Assembly (NCBI GenBank): GCA_001586965.3
Contig: LUCW03001003.1
Location: 1-35,296 of the forward strand
Direction of reading: 5' to 3'
Length of the DNA stretch: 35,296 bases
Source of the DNA: Sphaeroforma sirkka
Taxonomy: Eukaryota; Opisthokonta; Ichthyosporea; Ichthyophonida
In this document: positions 1-11,289 of the stretch, piece by piece
Layout: each line of letters opens with the position of its first letter
Numbering within the stretch: the stretch's first letter is position 1
Notes under the pieces: model-generated
What the model was told of the DNA's origin: nothing
What the model saw: the letters and a program-made list of their open reading frames with translations, nothing else
Databases searched by the model: none
Translations under genes and position numbers: made by a program

Positions 1-688
1 TAGCCATTCTTATGAAGTTACAGCATAACTATAATCCGGATAATTAGTTTTTGGTTTTGGACTATGCGGGGCAATTGGTTTAGTGATTTAGGTTTTGTGC
101 TGTGAACACAATTTGAATGCAATTGGTTGGGGTATTGTAGAATACTTGGATCATCAGCAATGAGTGACTACCACACGCCAATGGCATGAAGATAGCATTC
201 TTGTTCAAGGGCGTTGGGGGGTTTGTTCTCACTCACTACTCTTGTAGGGTGTGCCGCACAATCGTTATCTACCTACTCGAACGTCCTGCACGTCCCCTGG
301 GACTGCAATAGCAATCCGATTGGGTGAGGCAAAGTTTGGACTCTGATCGAATACAAACGGCACCTCAATTATCAAGTACATGTGGTATGCTGAGAGTTCG
401 ACAACTAGCATAGCCTCAAAAAAAAAAAAGAACATTTTATGAGGCTTTAGGGTTTCAGGGCGCTAAAACCCAAATCCCTAAAACTAGACCGAACCCCTAA
501 AACTAGAGGTGGGCTAGTAGGGGCACATCCTATATTTTTTATAAACTACAAAGCATACGAAGCGTTCCTCCACCATCATGTCCGTAAAAGTAGCGTCTAT
601 AAATAAAGTTCTATGAGTAGTTCTATAAATAAAATTCAATAAATAAAGTTCGGAACCAGAAAGTCCCAACGGAGCCGGCCCTAATGCG
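1..688. other. No gene recognised; small AT-rich repeat
   Basis: I see no coding exon here on either strand. This is the 3' flank of the minus-strand ProX gene, whose stop codon lies at 689-691. From about 597 to 651 there is a short degenerate repeat of ATAAATAAAGTTC. Around 441-497 lie several TTTAGGG/CCCTAAA-like words (AGGCTTTAGGGTT and CCCTAAAAC) that resemble a motif in SELO intron 10. Confidence 0.6.
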
Positions 689-3600
689 TTAAGCTTCTCT
701 CTCGGGAAGATCAACGACCATGAGCTCAACTGCAGTGCTTTGCAGGAAACGAAGCAGCTCCGTTGCATACAATGCACACGTCTGTGTGTTCACCTGCCAA
801 TACATACACACCATGTCACGCCAGTCAGTCTATGACCACAGCAACCAAATCCATTGGCTGGTTGTTGGGGAGAGGGTGATACTAAGACTATTCACGAGCG
901 TCTCAGTACATGCCACTAGCTGAGTGTTCATATTAAGTCGCTGTGTGCCTGTCAGTCTGACCACAGCAACTAAATACATGGGTTGGTTGTTGGGGAGAGG
1001 GTATTACTAAGACTATTAACGAGCGCTTCAGTACATGCCACTAGCTGAGTGTTCGTGATAAGTCGCTGTGTGCTAGGGTGACTCTTTAGACTGCACACGC
1101 TGAGATACATCTCCAATGCGATGTGTAATGTTACACGAACTTTTCACCACAGTCACGCACACGCACATGAAGGTGCAGATGGCATGAGCACAGTCACAGG
1201 CACAGGCACAGGTACATGACTCAACAACAAACCAAATGGGTGCAGTGATTTGGTGGGGAGAGAAGATATAACAGCAGAGACACTGCACTTAAACACTACA
1301 CAGTCAAAGAAATTATCACACGCGATGCAATACAGACTATACACAACACACAACACACAACGCAATACACACCACACACCACACACCACACACCACACAC
1401 CACACACCACACACAATACACACCACACACACTATACAACACAATACACCACACACCACACACCACACACACCACACACAATATACAACACAATACACCG
1501 CACACAACACACCACACACCACACACAATACACCACAAAATAAACAACACATCACACAAAAAAACACACTCGCACGCGCATATATATATATATATATATA
1601 TACAAACACAACCGTACCAGAGGATGTACCATATATATATATATATATAAACACAACCGTACCAGAGGATGTACCATCACGAGTTGCTCTGAATCCATGA
1701 TTGCTTTGTCAATTACCACAGTGAGCTTTTCATCCGCAAACATCGCCGCAAGTGGTGTCGCACAGCCCGGATGCACCTGAATATAAAATACTAGGACACT
1801 TAGTACCGAACAACCCGAATGCACCTGAATATGAAACATTAGGACACTTCGTACGGTTGTGAATAGGATGTGTGTTGTACTATCATTCAAACAATTACCT
1901 TATACTCTGCGGCACGTGCCAATGCGATGTGTCCAGTGCCCCTTTCTCTCCACTGGCAACCCTAGACGCACACATCCACGTGCATAGAAATGCATATGCG
2001 ATGATCGACCAAGACCATAACTGAAGGTTTCACATACACTTTAAGCGTAGGGCTGCAATTGTCTCAAACCTCTCTACCTTTGATGTTGATACATTACCTC
2101 TTTAGTCCAACAAAGGGCTGGATTTGTCCCATTCATCCTTACATTTAATGTTGGATACATAACCGTCACTATAACAAGGGGCTGGATTTGTCCCATTCAT
2201 CCTTGCCTTTCATGATGGATACATAACCTCGTCACTATAACAAAGGGCTGGATTTGTCCCATTCATCCTTACCTTTAATGTTGGATACATAATCTCGTCA
2301 CTATAACATAGGGCTGGATTTGTCCCATTCGTCCTTACCTTTAATGATGGATACATAATCTCCTCGGGTGCGAAGCGTATCATATTGGCACGACTGTATT
2401 TCATAATTTCACGCTGGAATGCCATGAGCGACACTTTGCGCTCAGCCGGCGTACAGATCTGTACATGATATCATAGTAGCAGATGTAAGTAATGAACTAT
2501 AAACGAGTATGTGACAATAGACAATGTTTGCTAAGCCGGCGTACAGATCTGTACATGATATCATAGCGGCAGGTGTAAGAAATGGACTATAAACGAGTAT
2601 GCGACAATAGACAATGTTAGCGTTAATGGCAAATGAACAATATTGACATAGGTGACGAGTAGGATGATATCATTGCAGCAGATGTAAGAAATGGACTATA
2701 AGAGAGTATGTGACAATAGACAAGATTATCGTTTGTGAAAAATGAATACTGTTGACATAAATGACGAGTAGGCATCGACGCGTCTGTGTTGGTTGAATGC
2801 GACGAGAGAACACTACACTCATATGTTAGAGATATGTGTTATTAGACATGTGCAACTCACAGCCACGCATATCAAACAACCGTTGAACTACCCACATTAA
2901 CAGCAACTGTCAATGACCTATCATCACCAACTGCTGACACTTCTTAATAATACACACATTAGCAGCAACTGTCAATGACCTACCATCACCAACTGCTGAT
3001 ATTTCTGAAACATTAATAGCAACTGTCAATGACCTACCAGGAACAACTGTTGATTCTTCTTGGCTCTCACAAAGAGATTAACCAATGGGACGCCCTTGAC
3101 GTCCCAATTTGCCAACTCGGCCTCGTGCACAGTACACGTGGGTGCTGCCTTGTGTGTGTGTAAACGCAATTCAATCCCTAGAGTGCGTAACCTGTCGTCC
3201 AGCTGTGCGCGCTGAGGTAAGTATAAGATGAGGTAGGCATACGATGAAATAGATATAAGATGAGGTAGATATACTATGAGGTAGGTATACGATGATGTAG
3301 GTATAAGATGAGGAAGGTATAAGATGAGGTAGGTATAAGATGAGGTAGGTATACGATGAAGTAGATATAGGATGAGGTAGATATATGATGTGATAGACAT
3401 AAGGTGAGGTAGATATAAAATGAGGTAGGTATAAGGTGAGGTGGGCTATATTTTAGATAGGGTATCAAGAAAGATGACTGGGATGACAATTAATGTAGTT
3501 GTGCTGTGGACGGATGGATGCACCGTGATCTCAGTTGCTCTAAAAAAATTCGCGCCTAGTACACTGTCCGTGCACTGCAAACGCACTCAATGCACTGTCT

Positions 3601-6587
3601 GTGAAATTATGTGGCCCCTCATTCATAGTATAACAACATAACTTATTGCCACCCAGACATGACCCATTCACTATCAACATATTAATAATGACATAACATA
3701 ATGACAATAAGATACAGGTAAATATATCCCATTAACTATCAGCATAATAACAACACAACCAAAAATCAGGCACAAGTAGGTATAACCCTGTGACCATAAA
3801 CATATTAATAGCAGAACATAATGGCATAACATAATGACAATCAGATACAGGTATATATAAACCATTCACCATTATAATAATAACAACATTACATACTGAC
3901 AACCAAAAATCAGGCACAAGTAGGTATAACCCTGTCACCATCAACATATTAATAATATAACATATTGCTAATCAGACACAGGTAGGTATAAACTATTCAC
4001 TATCAGCATAATAACAACATACCATAATGACAACCAAAATTTAGGCATAGGTAGATATAACCCTGTCACCATAAACATATTAATAACATAATGACAATCA
4101 GATACAGGTAAATAAAAACCATTCATTATCAGCATAATAACAACAAAACATATTAACAACCAAAAATCAGGCACAAGTAGGTATAACCCTGTCACAATAA
4201 ACATATTAATAACATAACATAATGACAATCAGATACAGGTAAATATAAACCATTCACTATCATTATGAGAACAACATTACATATGGCCATTCAGACACCG
4301 GTAGATATATCATATTCACTGACAACATATTGACAACAAAACATATTGCCAACCAGGCACAGGAAGGTATAACACATTACAAAAAATAACAGGCATAGGT
4401 AGATATAACCCTGTCATCCTCAACATATTAATAACATAACATATCGACCATCAGGCACAGGTAAATATATGTTTTTTCACTGATCAACATATGAACAACA
4501 TAACATATTTTACAATCAGGCACAGATAAATATAAGCCATTCACTATCAATATGTTAACAACATAATATATTACAAATCAGGCACATGTAGATATAACCC
4601 TGTCATAATCAACATATTAACAACATAACATATTTAAAATCAGGCACAGATAGATATAAGCCATTCATTATCAACATGCTAACAACATAATATATTGCAA
4701 ATCAGGCACAGGTAGATATAACCCTGTCACCATCAACATATCAATAAGAAAACATATTGCCAATCAGACACAAGTAGATATAAATCATTCACTATCTACA
4801 TATTAAATACATACCAAATTGCCAATCAGGCACAGGTAGATATAACATTTTCACTATCATCATATTGACCATAACATATTGACACCTAAATCAGGCACGG
4901 GTAGATATATCATATTTACTGTCAACATATAAACAACTTAACATATTGACGATCAAAAACCAGGCATAGGTAGATATAACCCTGTCACCATCAACCAACA
5001 TAACATATTGCCAATCAGGCACAGGTAGATATAACATTTTCACTATCATCATATTGACCATAACATATTGGCACCTAAATCAGGCACGGGTAGATATATC
5101 ATATTTACTGTCAACATATAAACAACTTAACATATTGACGATCAAAAAACCAGGCATAGGTAGATATAACCCTGTCACCATCAACCAACATAACATATTG
5201 CCAATCAGGCACAGGTAGATATAACATTTTCACTATCATCATATTAACCATGACATATTGGCACCTAAATCAGGCACGGGTAGATATATCATATTTACTG
5301 TCAACACATATAAACAACTTAACATATTGACGATCAAAAACCAGGCATAGGTAGATATAACCCTGTCACCATCAACCAACATAACATATTGCCAATCAGG
5401 CACAGGTAGATATAACATTTTCACTATCATCATATTGACCCATAACATATTGGCACCTAAATCAGGCACGGGTAGATATATCATATTTACTGTCAACATA
5501 TAAACAACTTAACATATTGACGATCAAAACCAGGCATAGGTAGATATAACCCTGTCACCATCAACCAACATAACATATTGCCAATCAGGCACAGGTAGAT
5601 ATGATATGTTGCTAATCTTTGCCGTATCGTATTTGATGTTTGTCAATTGCCCGTGTAACACAACACAATGACCGAACCAGCTACTACACTTTTAGTACTT
5701 GCCAGCACCGATTGAGCCTGGTATATTATAGTTATTCTCGTTACGCACATTCTTTGGCGCACATGTACATATGCTGATGGATATACAACTTTGTGTGTCT
5801 AACGAGGTTTTAGCGATAAGTACAGTCTAACAGGGTTTAATGATAAATACAGTGTGGACCTATGGCAGACCAATTGACACCAACCAATACAAGCACCGCG
5901 TGTCGTACAGTGAGTACAGTACAAATACAACATAACCATAGAAGGCATTCCACCCGCACCAAGCTTATATCTGTGACATACGGCCACGGTCAATGAGTAT
6001 GTGCATGAACACACCATGTTTTCTGGTATACTAACACCAATTTACACAGATTCGTCATAGCCATACAACCGTTGTCTACTAAAAAAAAGCACTGCAAAAA
6101 AAACAACTCTTTTCGGTCTATATGGTGATAGCAGGCAAATGTATGCAGGTATAGTTATAGTAAGGTGAAACAATCTAAGCTTTACACTAAGCTTTAATGC
6201 GACCGTGTTAATTTTTCAAATGCATTCACTGCAAAGAGCATCTCCTTCCGGTATATAGCAAGCAAATGTATGCAAGTATAGCTATAATATGGTAAAACAA
6301 TATAAGCTTTAAAACGACCTTGAACATCTCTTTCCTGTCTATAGCAGACTGATGAACGCAAAGTATAGTGCGATAGAACAATCTAAATCTTTCACTGCAT
6401 TACTTCTCAGCTATCGTCAAAAGGTAAACGATCTCGGTACTGCACTCGAGCGTCTGTATATGAATGCTGGAGTCACCTGCAACAAAAGTACAACTGAATC
6501 TTGGTTTATAATCCAGCTATCGTGTGCGCTTACGTCAGAAAGCCTTACCAGCGTTGCAGTTTCCATGTCCGCAACCGTTGAGCCCAT
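689..6587 (-). CDS. ProX/YbaK-type aminoacyl-tRNA deacylase, PRORSD1-like (5 exons)
   Basis: Cytosolic trans-editing proteins of this family hydrolyse mischarged Ala-tRNA(Pro) or similar. I joined five exons on the minus strand: 6587-6549, 3211-3038, 2458-2339, 1776-1663 and 793-689 (stop TAA). All four introns are phase 0 with GT-AG ends (donors gtaagg, gtaggt, gtaagg, gtacgg). The product is 183 aa, close to the usual 160-180. Family motifs appear in order: LGIELRLHTH (24-33), CTVHEAE (38-44), KGVPLVNLFVRAKK (52-65), MIRFAPEE (97-104), HPGCATPL (113-120, the GxxxP loop), VVIDKAIMDSE (131-141), HPLVNT (147-152) and ELLRFLQSTAVELMVVDLPE. Family members usually read TKNLF where this protein has LVNLF, so the lysine regarded as catalytic is valine. 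The first exon (MGSTVADMETATL) is inferred from its ATG after an in-frame TAA, its good donor and its matching phase. It is less certain than the other four. Confidence 0.9.
824..1073. repeat. 125-bp tandem duplication in ProX intron 4
   Basis: Two diverged copies (824-948 and 949-1073) share GACCACAGCAAC, TTGTTGGGGAGAGGGT, ACTAAGACTATT and CATGCCACTAGCTGAGTGTT at a constant offset of 125 bp. The repeat starts about 30 bp into the intron from the exon 5 acceptor at 794-796 and does not copy exon sequence. Confidence 0.9.
1339..1561. repeat. CACAC/CACAA low-complexity tract
   Basis: About 220 bp of degenerate ACACCACAC units with ATACACCACA interruptions, inside ProX intron 4. Long cysteine/valine- or histidine/threonine-rich open frames across it are compositional and not genes. 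Confidence 0.95.
1581..1677. repeat. 45-bp tandem duplication carrying the ProX exon 4 donor, with TA runs
   Basis: CAGAGGATGTACCAT occurs at 1618-1632 and again at 1663-1677, each copy next to ACACAACCGTAC and a TA run. The second copy is the true 3' end of the exon 1776-1663 with its gtacgg donor. The first is a duplicate of exon end plus donor, 45 bp downstream on the minus strand. Confidence 0.93.
1763..1858. repeat. 48-bp tandem duplication carrying a ProX splice acceptor
   Basis: Two copies (1763-1810 and 1811-1858) share the word ATGCACCTGAATAT and AGGACACTT. On the minus strand each reads as an acceptor (atattcag) followed by GTGCATCCGGG or GTGCATTCGGG. The copy at 1776 is taken as the true exon start. 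The copy at 1824 is an upstream duplicate. Confidence 0.92.
2090..2355. repeat. 66-bp tandem array (about 4 copies) carrying a ProX splice donor
   Basis: GGGCTGGATTTGTCCCATTC recurs at 2115, 2179, 2245 and 2311, a period of 64-66 bp. On the minus strand each unit includes the last bases of the exon 2458-2339 (ATTATGTATCCAWCATTAAAG) and its donor. Donors GTAAGG are intact in the two units nearest the exon (2338 and 2272). The third has GCAAGG and an in-frame TGA. The fourth is further diverged. Confidence 0.94.
2446..2720. repeat. 90-109-bp tandem repeat carrying a ProX splice acceptor
   Basis: CCGGCGTACAGATCTGTACA at 2446 recurs at 2536, followed in both by ATGATATCATAG and a run ending ACAATAGACAATGTT. 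A third, partial copy begins near 2664 (ATGATATCAT...CAGATGTAAGAAATGG). The first two copies both include the acceptor (tgtacag) and the first 13 bases of the exon that starts at 2458. The distal acceptor at 2548 would run into TAG within six codons. Confidence 0.9.
2895..3050. repeat. 54-62-bp tandem repeat carrying a ProX splice donor
   Basis: GTCAATGACCTA occurs at 2909, 2971 and 3025 with flanking CAGCAACT or AACAACT words. On the minus strand each copy reads as CAGTTG plus nine bases and then GTAGGTCATTGACAG (GATAGGTC in the third copy). The first copy is the true end of the exon 3211-3038 with donor gtaggt at 3037. Use of the second donor would cross an in-frame TGA. Confidence 0.88.
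3215..3452. repeat. 16-bp minisatellite adjoining the acceptor of ProX exon 2
   Basis: About 15 copies of GATGAGGTAGGTATAA with small changes. It abuts the acceptor of exon 3211-3038. On the minus strand the pyrimidine-rich ACCTACCTCAT units supply the polypyrimidine tract, and the acceptor itself (cttacctcag) looks like the last unit. An open frame runs through it in phase with the exon, but the Tyr/Leu/Ser-rich product is repeat-derived. Confidence 0.92.
3650..5605. repeat. AT-rich intronic satellite (about 63-bp subunits, about 190-bp higher-order repeat)
   Basis: Nearly 2 kb of repeats built round CAGGCACAGGTAGATATAAC and AACATATTGCCAATCAGG in ProX intron 1. From about 4821 to 5600 three subunits form a homogenised higher-order unit. 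GCCAATCAGGCACAGG recurs at 4821, 5010, 5200, 5391 and 5580, a period of 189-191 bp. The 3650-4800 part is more diverged, with variable spacing. Minus-strand Leu/Tyr-rich open frames here are repeat artefacts. Confidence 0.93.
5606..6110. other. ProX intron 1, unique stretch without recognised feature
   Basis: Lies between the intronic satellite and the next small repeat. I found no exon with family resemblance on either strand. Confidence 0.5.
6110..6395. repeat. Degenerate tandem repeat (three copies) in ProX intron 1
   Basis: Copies near 6131, 6258 and 6344 share a stretch resembling TATAGCAAGCAAATGTATGCA followed by TATAG, AACAATCTAAGCTTT and CATCTCCTTCC. Spacing is about 127 and then 86 bp, so the third copy is shortened. 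Confidence 0.8.
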
Positions 6588-9500
6588 CTCGGCAAGCAGT
6601 TACAACCGTCCTGAAAAGAAATTTGCTTTAATCATATGAATACTTCGCGATTTAAGTTATCATGCACAAAAGACAACGCAGTATTCTGATTTTTTTTTAA
6701 ATAGAGACCGTACAATGGAGACAGTAACCTTATTAAAAAAACCTCCTGAGCTTATCAGTCTTGAGCATGATTGCTTTCATGATGCAAATATGACATATGT
6801 GAGAAAGTATGTAGTTTAAATATTTTTTTAAAAGTAAAATATATAGAGGATAAAAATAATGCTATTTAGAAAATATTTCAAAATCATAGCCCTCTTGTAT
6901 AATTTAGAGGGCTATGTTTTTAAATACGAATATATTTTTTTAAAAAGGTGATATATACATACATATATAGATACATTTATTTTTTAAAAATACATATCAT
7001 AATATAGTTTTATCTTTAAAACACAAAACAAACAAAAATCAAAAGTAACAAAAAGCAAACAACTAGTAGAGGGTTTGGGTGTTTAAATAAAAATACAGAT
7101 AAAAATATAAACAACGAAGACATTGATGCTAAAATAAAACAAAACATTTAAAATGAGACGAGCCCTCGACTCGAGTCATCACTTTTGTACTATAAATATA
7201 CGAACACGAGCTGGGTATTAAATAACCATTTTTGGAAACAAATTTTTGAATTTCATATCGGTTTTAACCATTTGAATATTTGTTTTTAAAAAGAGAAATA
7301 TTTTGAATATATCTACTTTCTAACTTTTTTTGAAAAACGAAAAAAGATTATTCCATATCCAAAACACCCAATTGTTTTTAATTCATTTATTTCTGTTATA
7401 TCAAGAAGCAAGCAAGTTCGGATTTTACTTGTATTTTTAAATTTTGTTTTCACCTTTTTTAAAATTAACAGAAAAACAATAGATATTCGAACAGCATTTG
7501 ACTTTTATTTCTAACTTTTGACAATAGATTTTTATATATAATTTACTATGGAAGTACAAATATGCGCACTAGCTAACTTGATAGCTTTTGTATTATTAAA
7601 AAAAGGTAATCCTAGCGTTGGATATTTGGTTGTTTTTAATCTTCCGATATTATAGTACTATAGTTTTTTTAAACTTTCGATCGAATTTTGAAAATACTAT
7701 GTATTTACGCAAAGTCGTAAACATGTTTCGCCTGGAGCACTCTTCAGCGAAATCTAATTTTAGAAACCTTATTTACATCCGTTGGTAGTTGGACAAACGA
7801 AAAGTTCAGGCTGACATTCTCACGAACATCCCTGTCTTTTTTAAATTGAGATTTTCTAAACAAACTATGTATGCAAATATTCACGATATTTTGATGTGTG
7901 AAGTGACTAAAAGTCTCGCACCGTACAAGCGCCAATACGCTTAGAGCTAAGCATAAAGGCTTACTTTTGACGTATTGAACATGATCATGACCCTCTAGTA
8001 AAGAAAGTTAAAATATATGGGAGATCGGACACAAGATAAAGCTTGTAAATCGGGCGGAAATGAATCACACGTATACGTATAAGTTTCCGGCTCCCGATAA
8101 TATCGAAGGCTCCTTGATCGACCAGTGAGTGAAGGCGTATCCCGTGCTTGTCTTTGGCCGAAAGACTGTTTCAGGATACCCTCGGCCGGGGTATAGGGAT
8201 TGTGGAACATCTATTATTAGGAGTCAGAGACGGTTCTGTTGATTGTGTCAGAGACGGTGTTATTTCGAAAGTATGTTTGTGTGTATTCATTGTGGTTTGT
8301 TGTTACTGTGAACCTGCCTAATAGACCCAGTGAGACCGGCCACAGGGCACAGTCCACCTAGAAGTAGAACCTTTCGCCAATCAGAGGTCACTATTATTTT
8401 GGCATTGTGCAGAAACCCTAAATCGGTACTGAGTAGTGCGTACACTACTTTTTGTTTTTGTTGAAAAACCATATGTTATTTTATAAATTTTAAACAATCT
8501 TATCCGCATATTTTCAGTTTTTTTATCTCATGGCATGATGGTATTTGAAGGGGATATTGAATTTTAGAGGGGGTATTTATATCATTTGCGTATCGTGCGA
8601 TGCAACATTGGTCAGCGTATGGCGGCCAGTGTCCAGCGAGTTTGTGTCTCTAAGACTCTGTGACACCGTGACTGTCCACACAGCGGTTACGCAATAGAAA
8701 AGTGAAAACCAATCAAAAAGAGGAAGTCAGTTGATAGGTCCGAATTTTGTACATACACCTACTCAAACCGAATTACGGACCACGACGAAATTCGATATAT
8801 TTATTAAAATAAAAATATTTAAAATTGATATATTATGGATAGCCTTATCCACTTCTTGTTTGAAGAAAGGTCGCGAGAGCTGACCAAGAATAATATATTT
8901 GGACCATCTGTACCACAAAGTACAAACCATTGGCCACAGCGGAAGGGTGGACTGTGTGGTCGAGCCCAAACTCCAAAGGCCAAAATTTCAAACACCAAAC
9001 TTTCCAAGAAAGCCACAAGACACTTCGCAAGCTCTTAGTACTCTTCTACTCTGATAATTTTACTCACACCATCATTTTGATCATGAAGAGTTCCAGACCG
9101 AAGACTGAAGAGTGACGACTCTTTTAGAGGCCAGCGACCTGTGAAGACAGAAGACTGAAGTCAGTACAAAAATATAACAGCTTTCAAACCAATGAAAAGA
9201 AGATGAATATCAAATTTTTAAATAGTAAAACTACGAAAGTTGAATCAATTATTCATAACAACCAATTAAACGCTGGTAAATACCAAAATATAAATATTTC
9301 ACTCAATTAATTTTGTTTGAGTTTTAAAAAAAAAAGAAAAACCCAATAAAACCCATATAATATTTTGCTTGTTTTTTTAAAAACTCTTTTCTCTCTTACA
9401 GAATTAGAGAGTAAATTTCTATATATAAGAACAATTGTTGTGTACTTTTTTGTCAAAAAAGAATAATCTTTTTTTTCGAGTCCATGATTCTCAAATGAGT

Positions 9501-9730
9501 GATGGGTATGTATGTATGACACTTTTTTAAAGAGTATGTATTCATATTTACTGACTACTCTAGCTACTAATAACAGCGGTGTATTGTGTACTGTGTATTT
9601 GCTCATTGCTGTATGCTCAGTGCTGTACAGCAAATATAAAAACGGGTAGTTACGAATACCAAGGTGTTCAGTATATTCAATACTAATATAGGTGTTGTGT
9701 TGTGTTGTGCTGCGCGACTCTATTTAGAAC

Positions 9731-9732
<2 letters not shown>
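6588..9732. other. Divergent intergenic region, AT-rich, no gene recognised
   Basis: Separates the minus-strand ProX start (6587) from the plus-strand SELO start (9857) and so probably holds both promoters. 6780-7700 is strongly AT-rich with homopolymer runs. 8000-8700 and 8830-9120 are nearer balanced composition and hold short open frames without recognisable domains. A short direct repeat GTCAGAGACGGT occurs near 8222 and 8248. I could assign no transposon termini or RNA gene. Confidence 0.55.
6885..6916. repeat. Perfect 10-bp inverted repeat (hairpin)
   Basis: CATAGCCCTC (6885-6894) and GAGGGCTATG (6907-6916) are exact reverse complements round a 12-base AT loop, with A/T-rich extensions that also pair. 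A related hairpin lies at 21253-21284. Confidence 0.85.

Positions 9733-9764
<32 letters not shown>
9733..9764. repeat. (TA)n microsatellite upstream of SELO
   Basis: A pure AT dinucleotide run about 90 bp before the SELO ATG, probably in the promoter or 5' UTR. Confidence 0.97.
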
Positions 9765-9770
<6 letters not shown>

Positions 9771-9856
9771 TACCCAACGGCCTCTAGATCTGTTGCTGAA
9801 ATCATATCTGTGCGCATCGTTAGTAAATATCCTATTTGTCAATATTGGATATACGT

Positions 9857-10473
9857 ATGTCGCTTCTCGTAGCCTCAACAAGCGAACCCCAGAAGTGTGG
9901 TCCCTCCTCCGCTCCACCTAACATTTCTATCGCACAAATGCCCTTCCACTCGACAACCAAAAACGTGTGTTCAAATTTAAAGAAATTCCAAAGGCTACCA
10001 CATCAGGCTTTTGTCCAGTCACCATCTTCAACCGGTCGAAGGCATCGACGCAGTGGATTAAGTACAATGTCATCCAGTCATAGCAAAGACGGCGACACGC
10101 TTCCAAGTAGCGATTCGGATGTGGGAACAAACTCAGAATCGTATACGAGACCACAAGACTCACTACGAACACCATGCGACATGTTCAAGCACTTGAAATT
10201 CACAAACAGTGCGATGAAAGCCTTGCCATTCGAAAGTAGAGCACCAGGAACCGTTGGTAGTAGAGAAACACCCGGGGCTGTGTGGGCTAGTGTCGAACCG
10301 ACGCCTGTGGCAAATCCTCAAACTGTTTCACAATGTATGGCTGCACTCAAGGTACGAGCACGATAACTGACAATACCTTCTTACTTGTTGTTCATTTGGG
10401 TTTTTTTCTATTTTTTATATCTTTCGAGTTACATGCATGTTTTTTTGCATGTCAGTATCGATATATACGCACG

Positions 10474-10540
<67 letters not shown>

Positions 10541-10558
10541 GTATATGTATAAGTATAA

Positions 10559-10603
<45 letters not shown>

Positions 10604-10605
10604 GT

Positions 10606-10641
<36 letters not shown>

Positions 10642-10643
10642 CA

Positions 10644-10697
<54 letters not shown>

Positions 10698-10757
10698 TGT
10701 ATGTGCATGTGCATGTATAATATATATATATATATAAATAATATATTATATATCCAA

Positions 10758-10805
<48 letters not shown>

Positions 10806-11257
10806 TCAAGATACAGATAGATGGACATATATATACAGATACATATATATATATAGATATATTATGACATATATATATATACATATATAGACATATCATT
10901 GTGTGTTGTTTTTTACGCATGTAAAGTGTTTTATTTGCATCTATATATCCATATATAAATATATATATACACACATATATATATATATATATGTTAATGC
11001 ATGCGTGTGCGTGCGTGTGTGATGTGTATTGTGGTGTGATGTATTATGTATGTATTATATATATATATTACATATATATATATAGTAAAACGTATACCTA
11101 CACAGATGTATATGCCTCAATGATATCTGAATAATGCATTTGCATCCATATATCTCATGTATATAATAAATATATATACATGCACATACATACATACATA
11201 TTATGATATGATGCGTGATGTGTGTGTGTGTGTGTGTCATGTATGTTTTATATATTA

Positions 11258-11289
<32 letters not shown>

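Noticed and set aside
3216-3400. In-frame ATG at 3400 as the ProX start, reading through the minisatellite
   Set aside because: It would give a Tyr/Leu/Ser repeat leader foreign to the family. The acceptor at 3212-3214 and the upstream ATG exon at 6587 make a normal-length protein.
6352-6639. Plus-strand 95-codon open frame
   Set aside because: It is the opposite-strand shadow of the first ProX exon and its flanks. The minus strand shows ATG, donor and phase that fit the gene.
7995-8472. Minus-strand open frames of 61-71 codons with mixed composition
   Set aside because: No recognisable domain, splice context or repeat termini; not enough to call an exon or a transposon.
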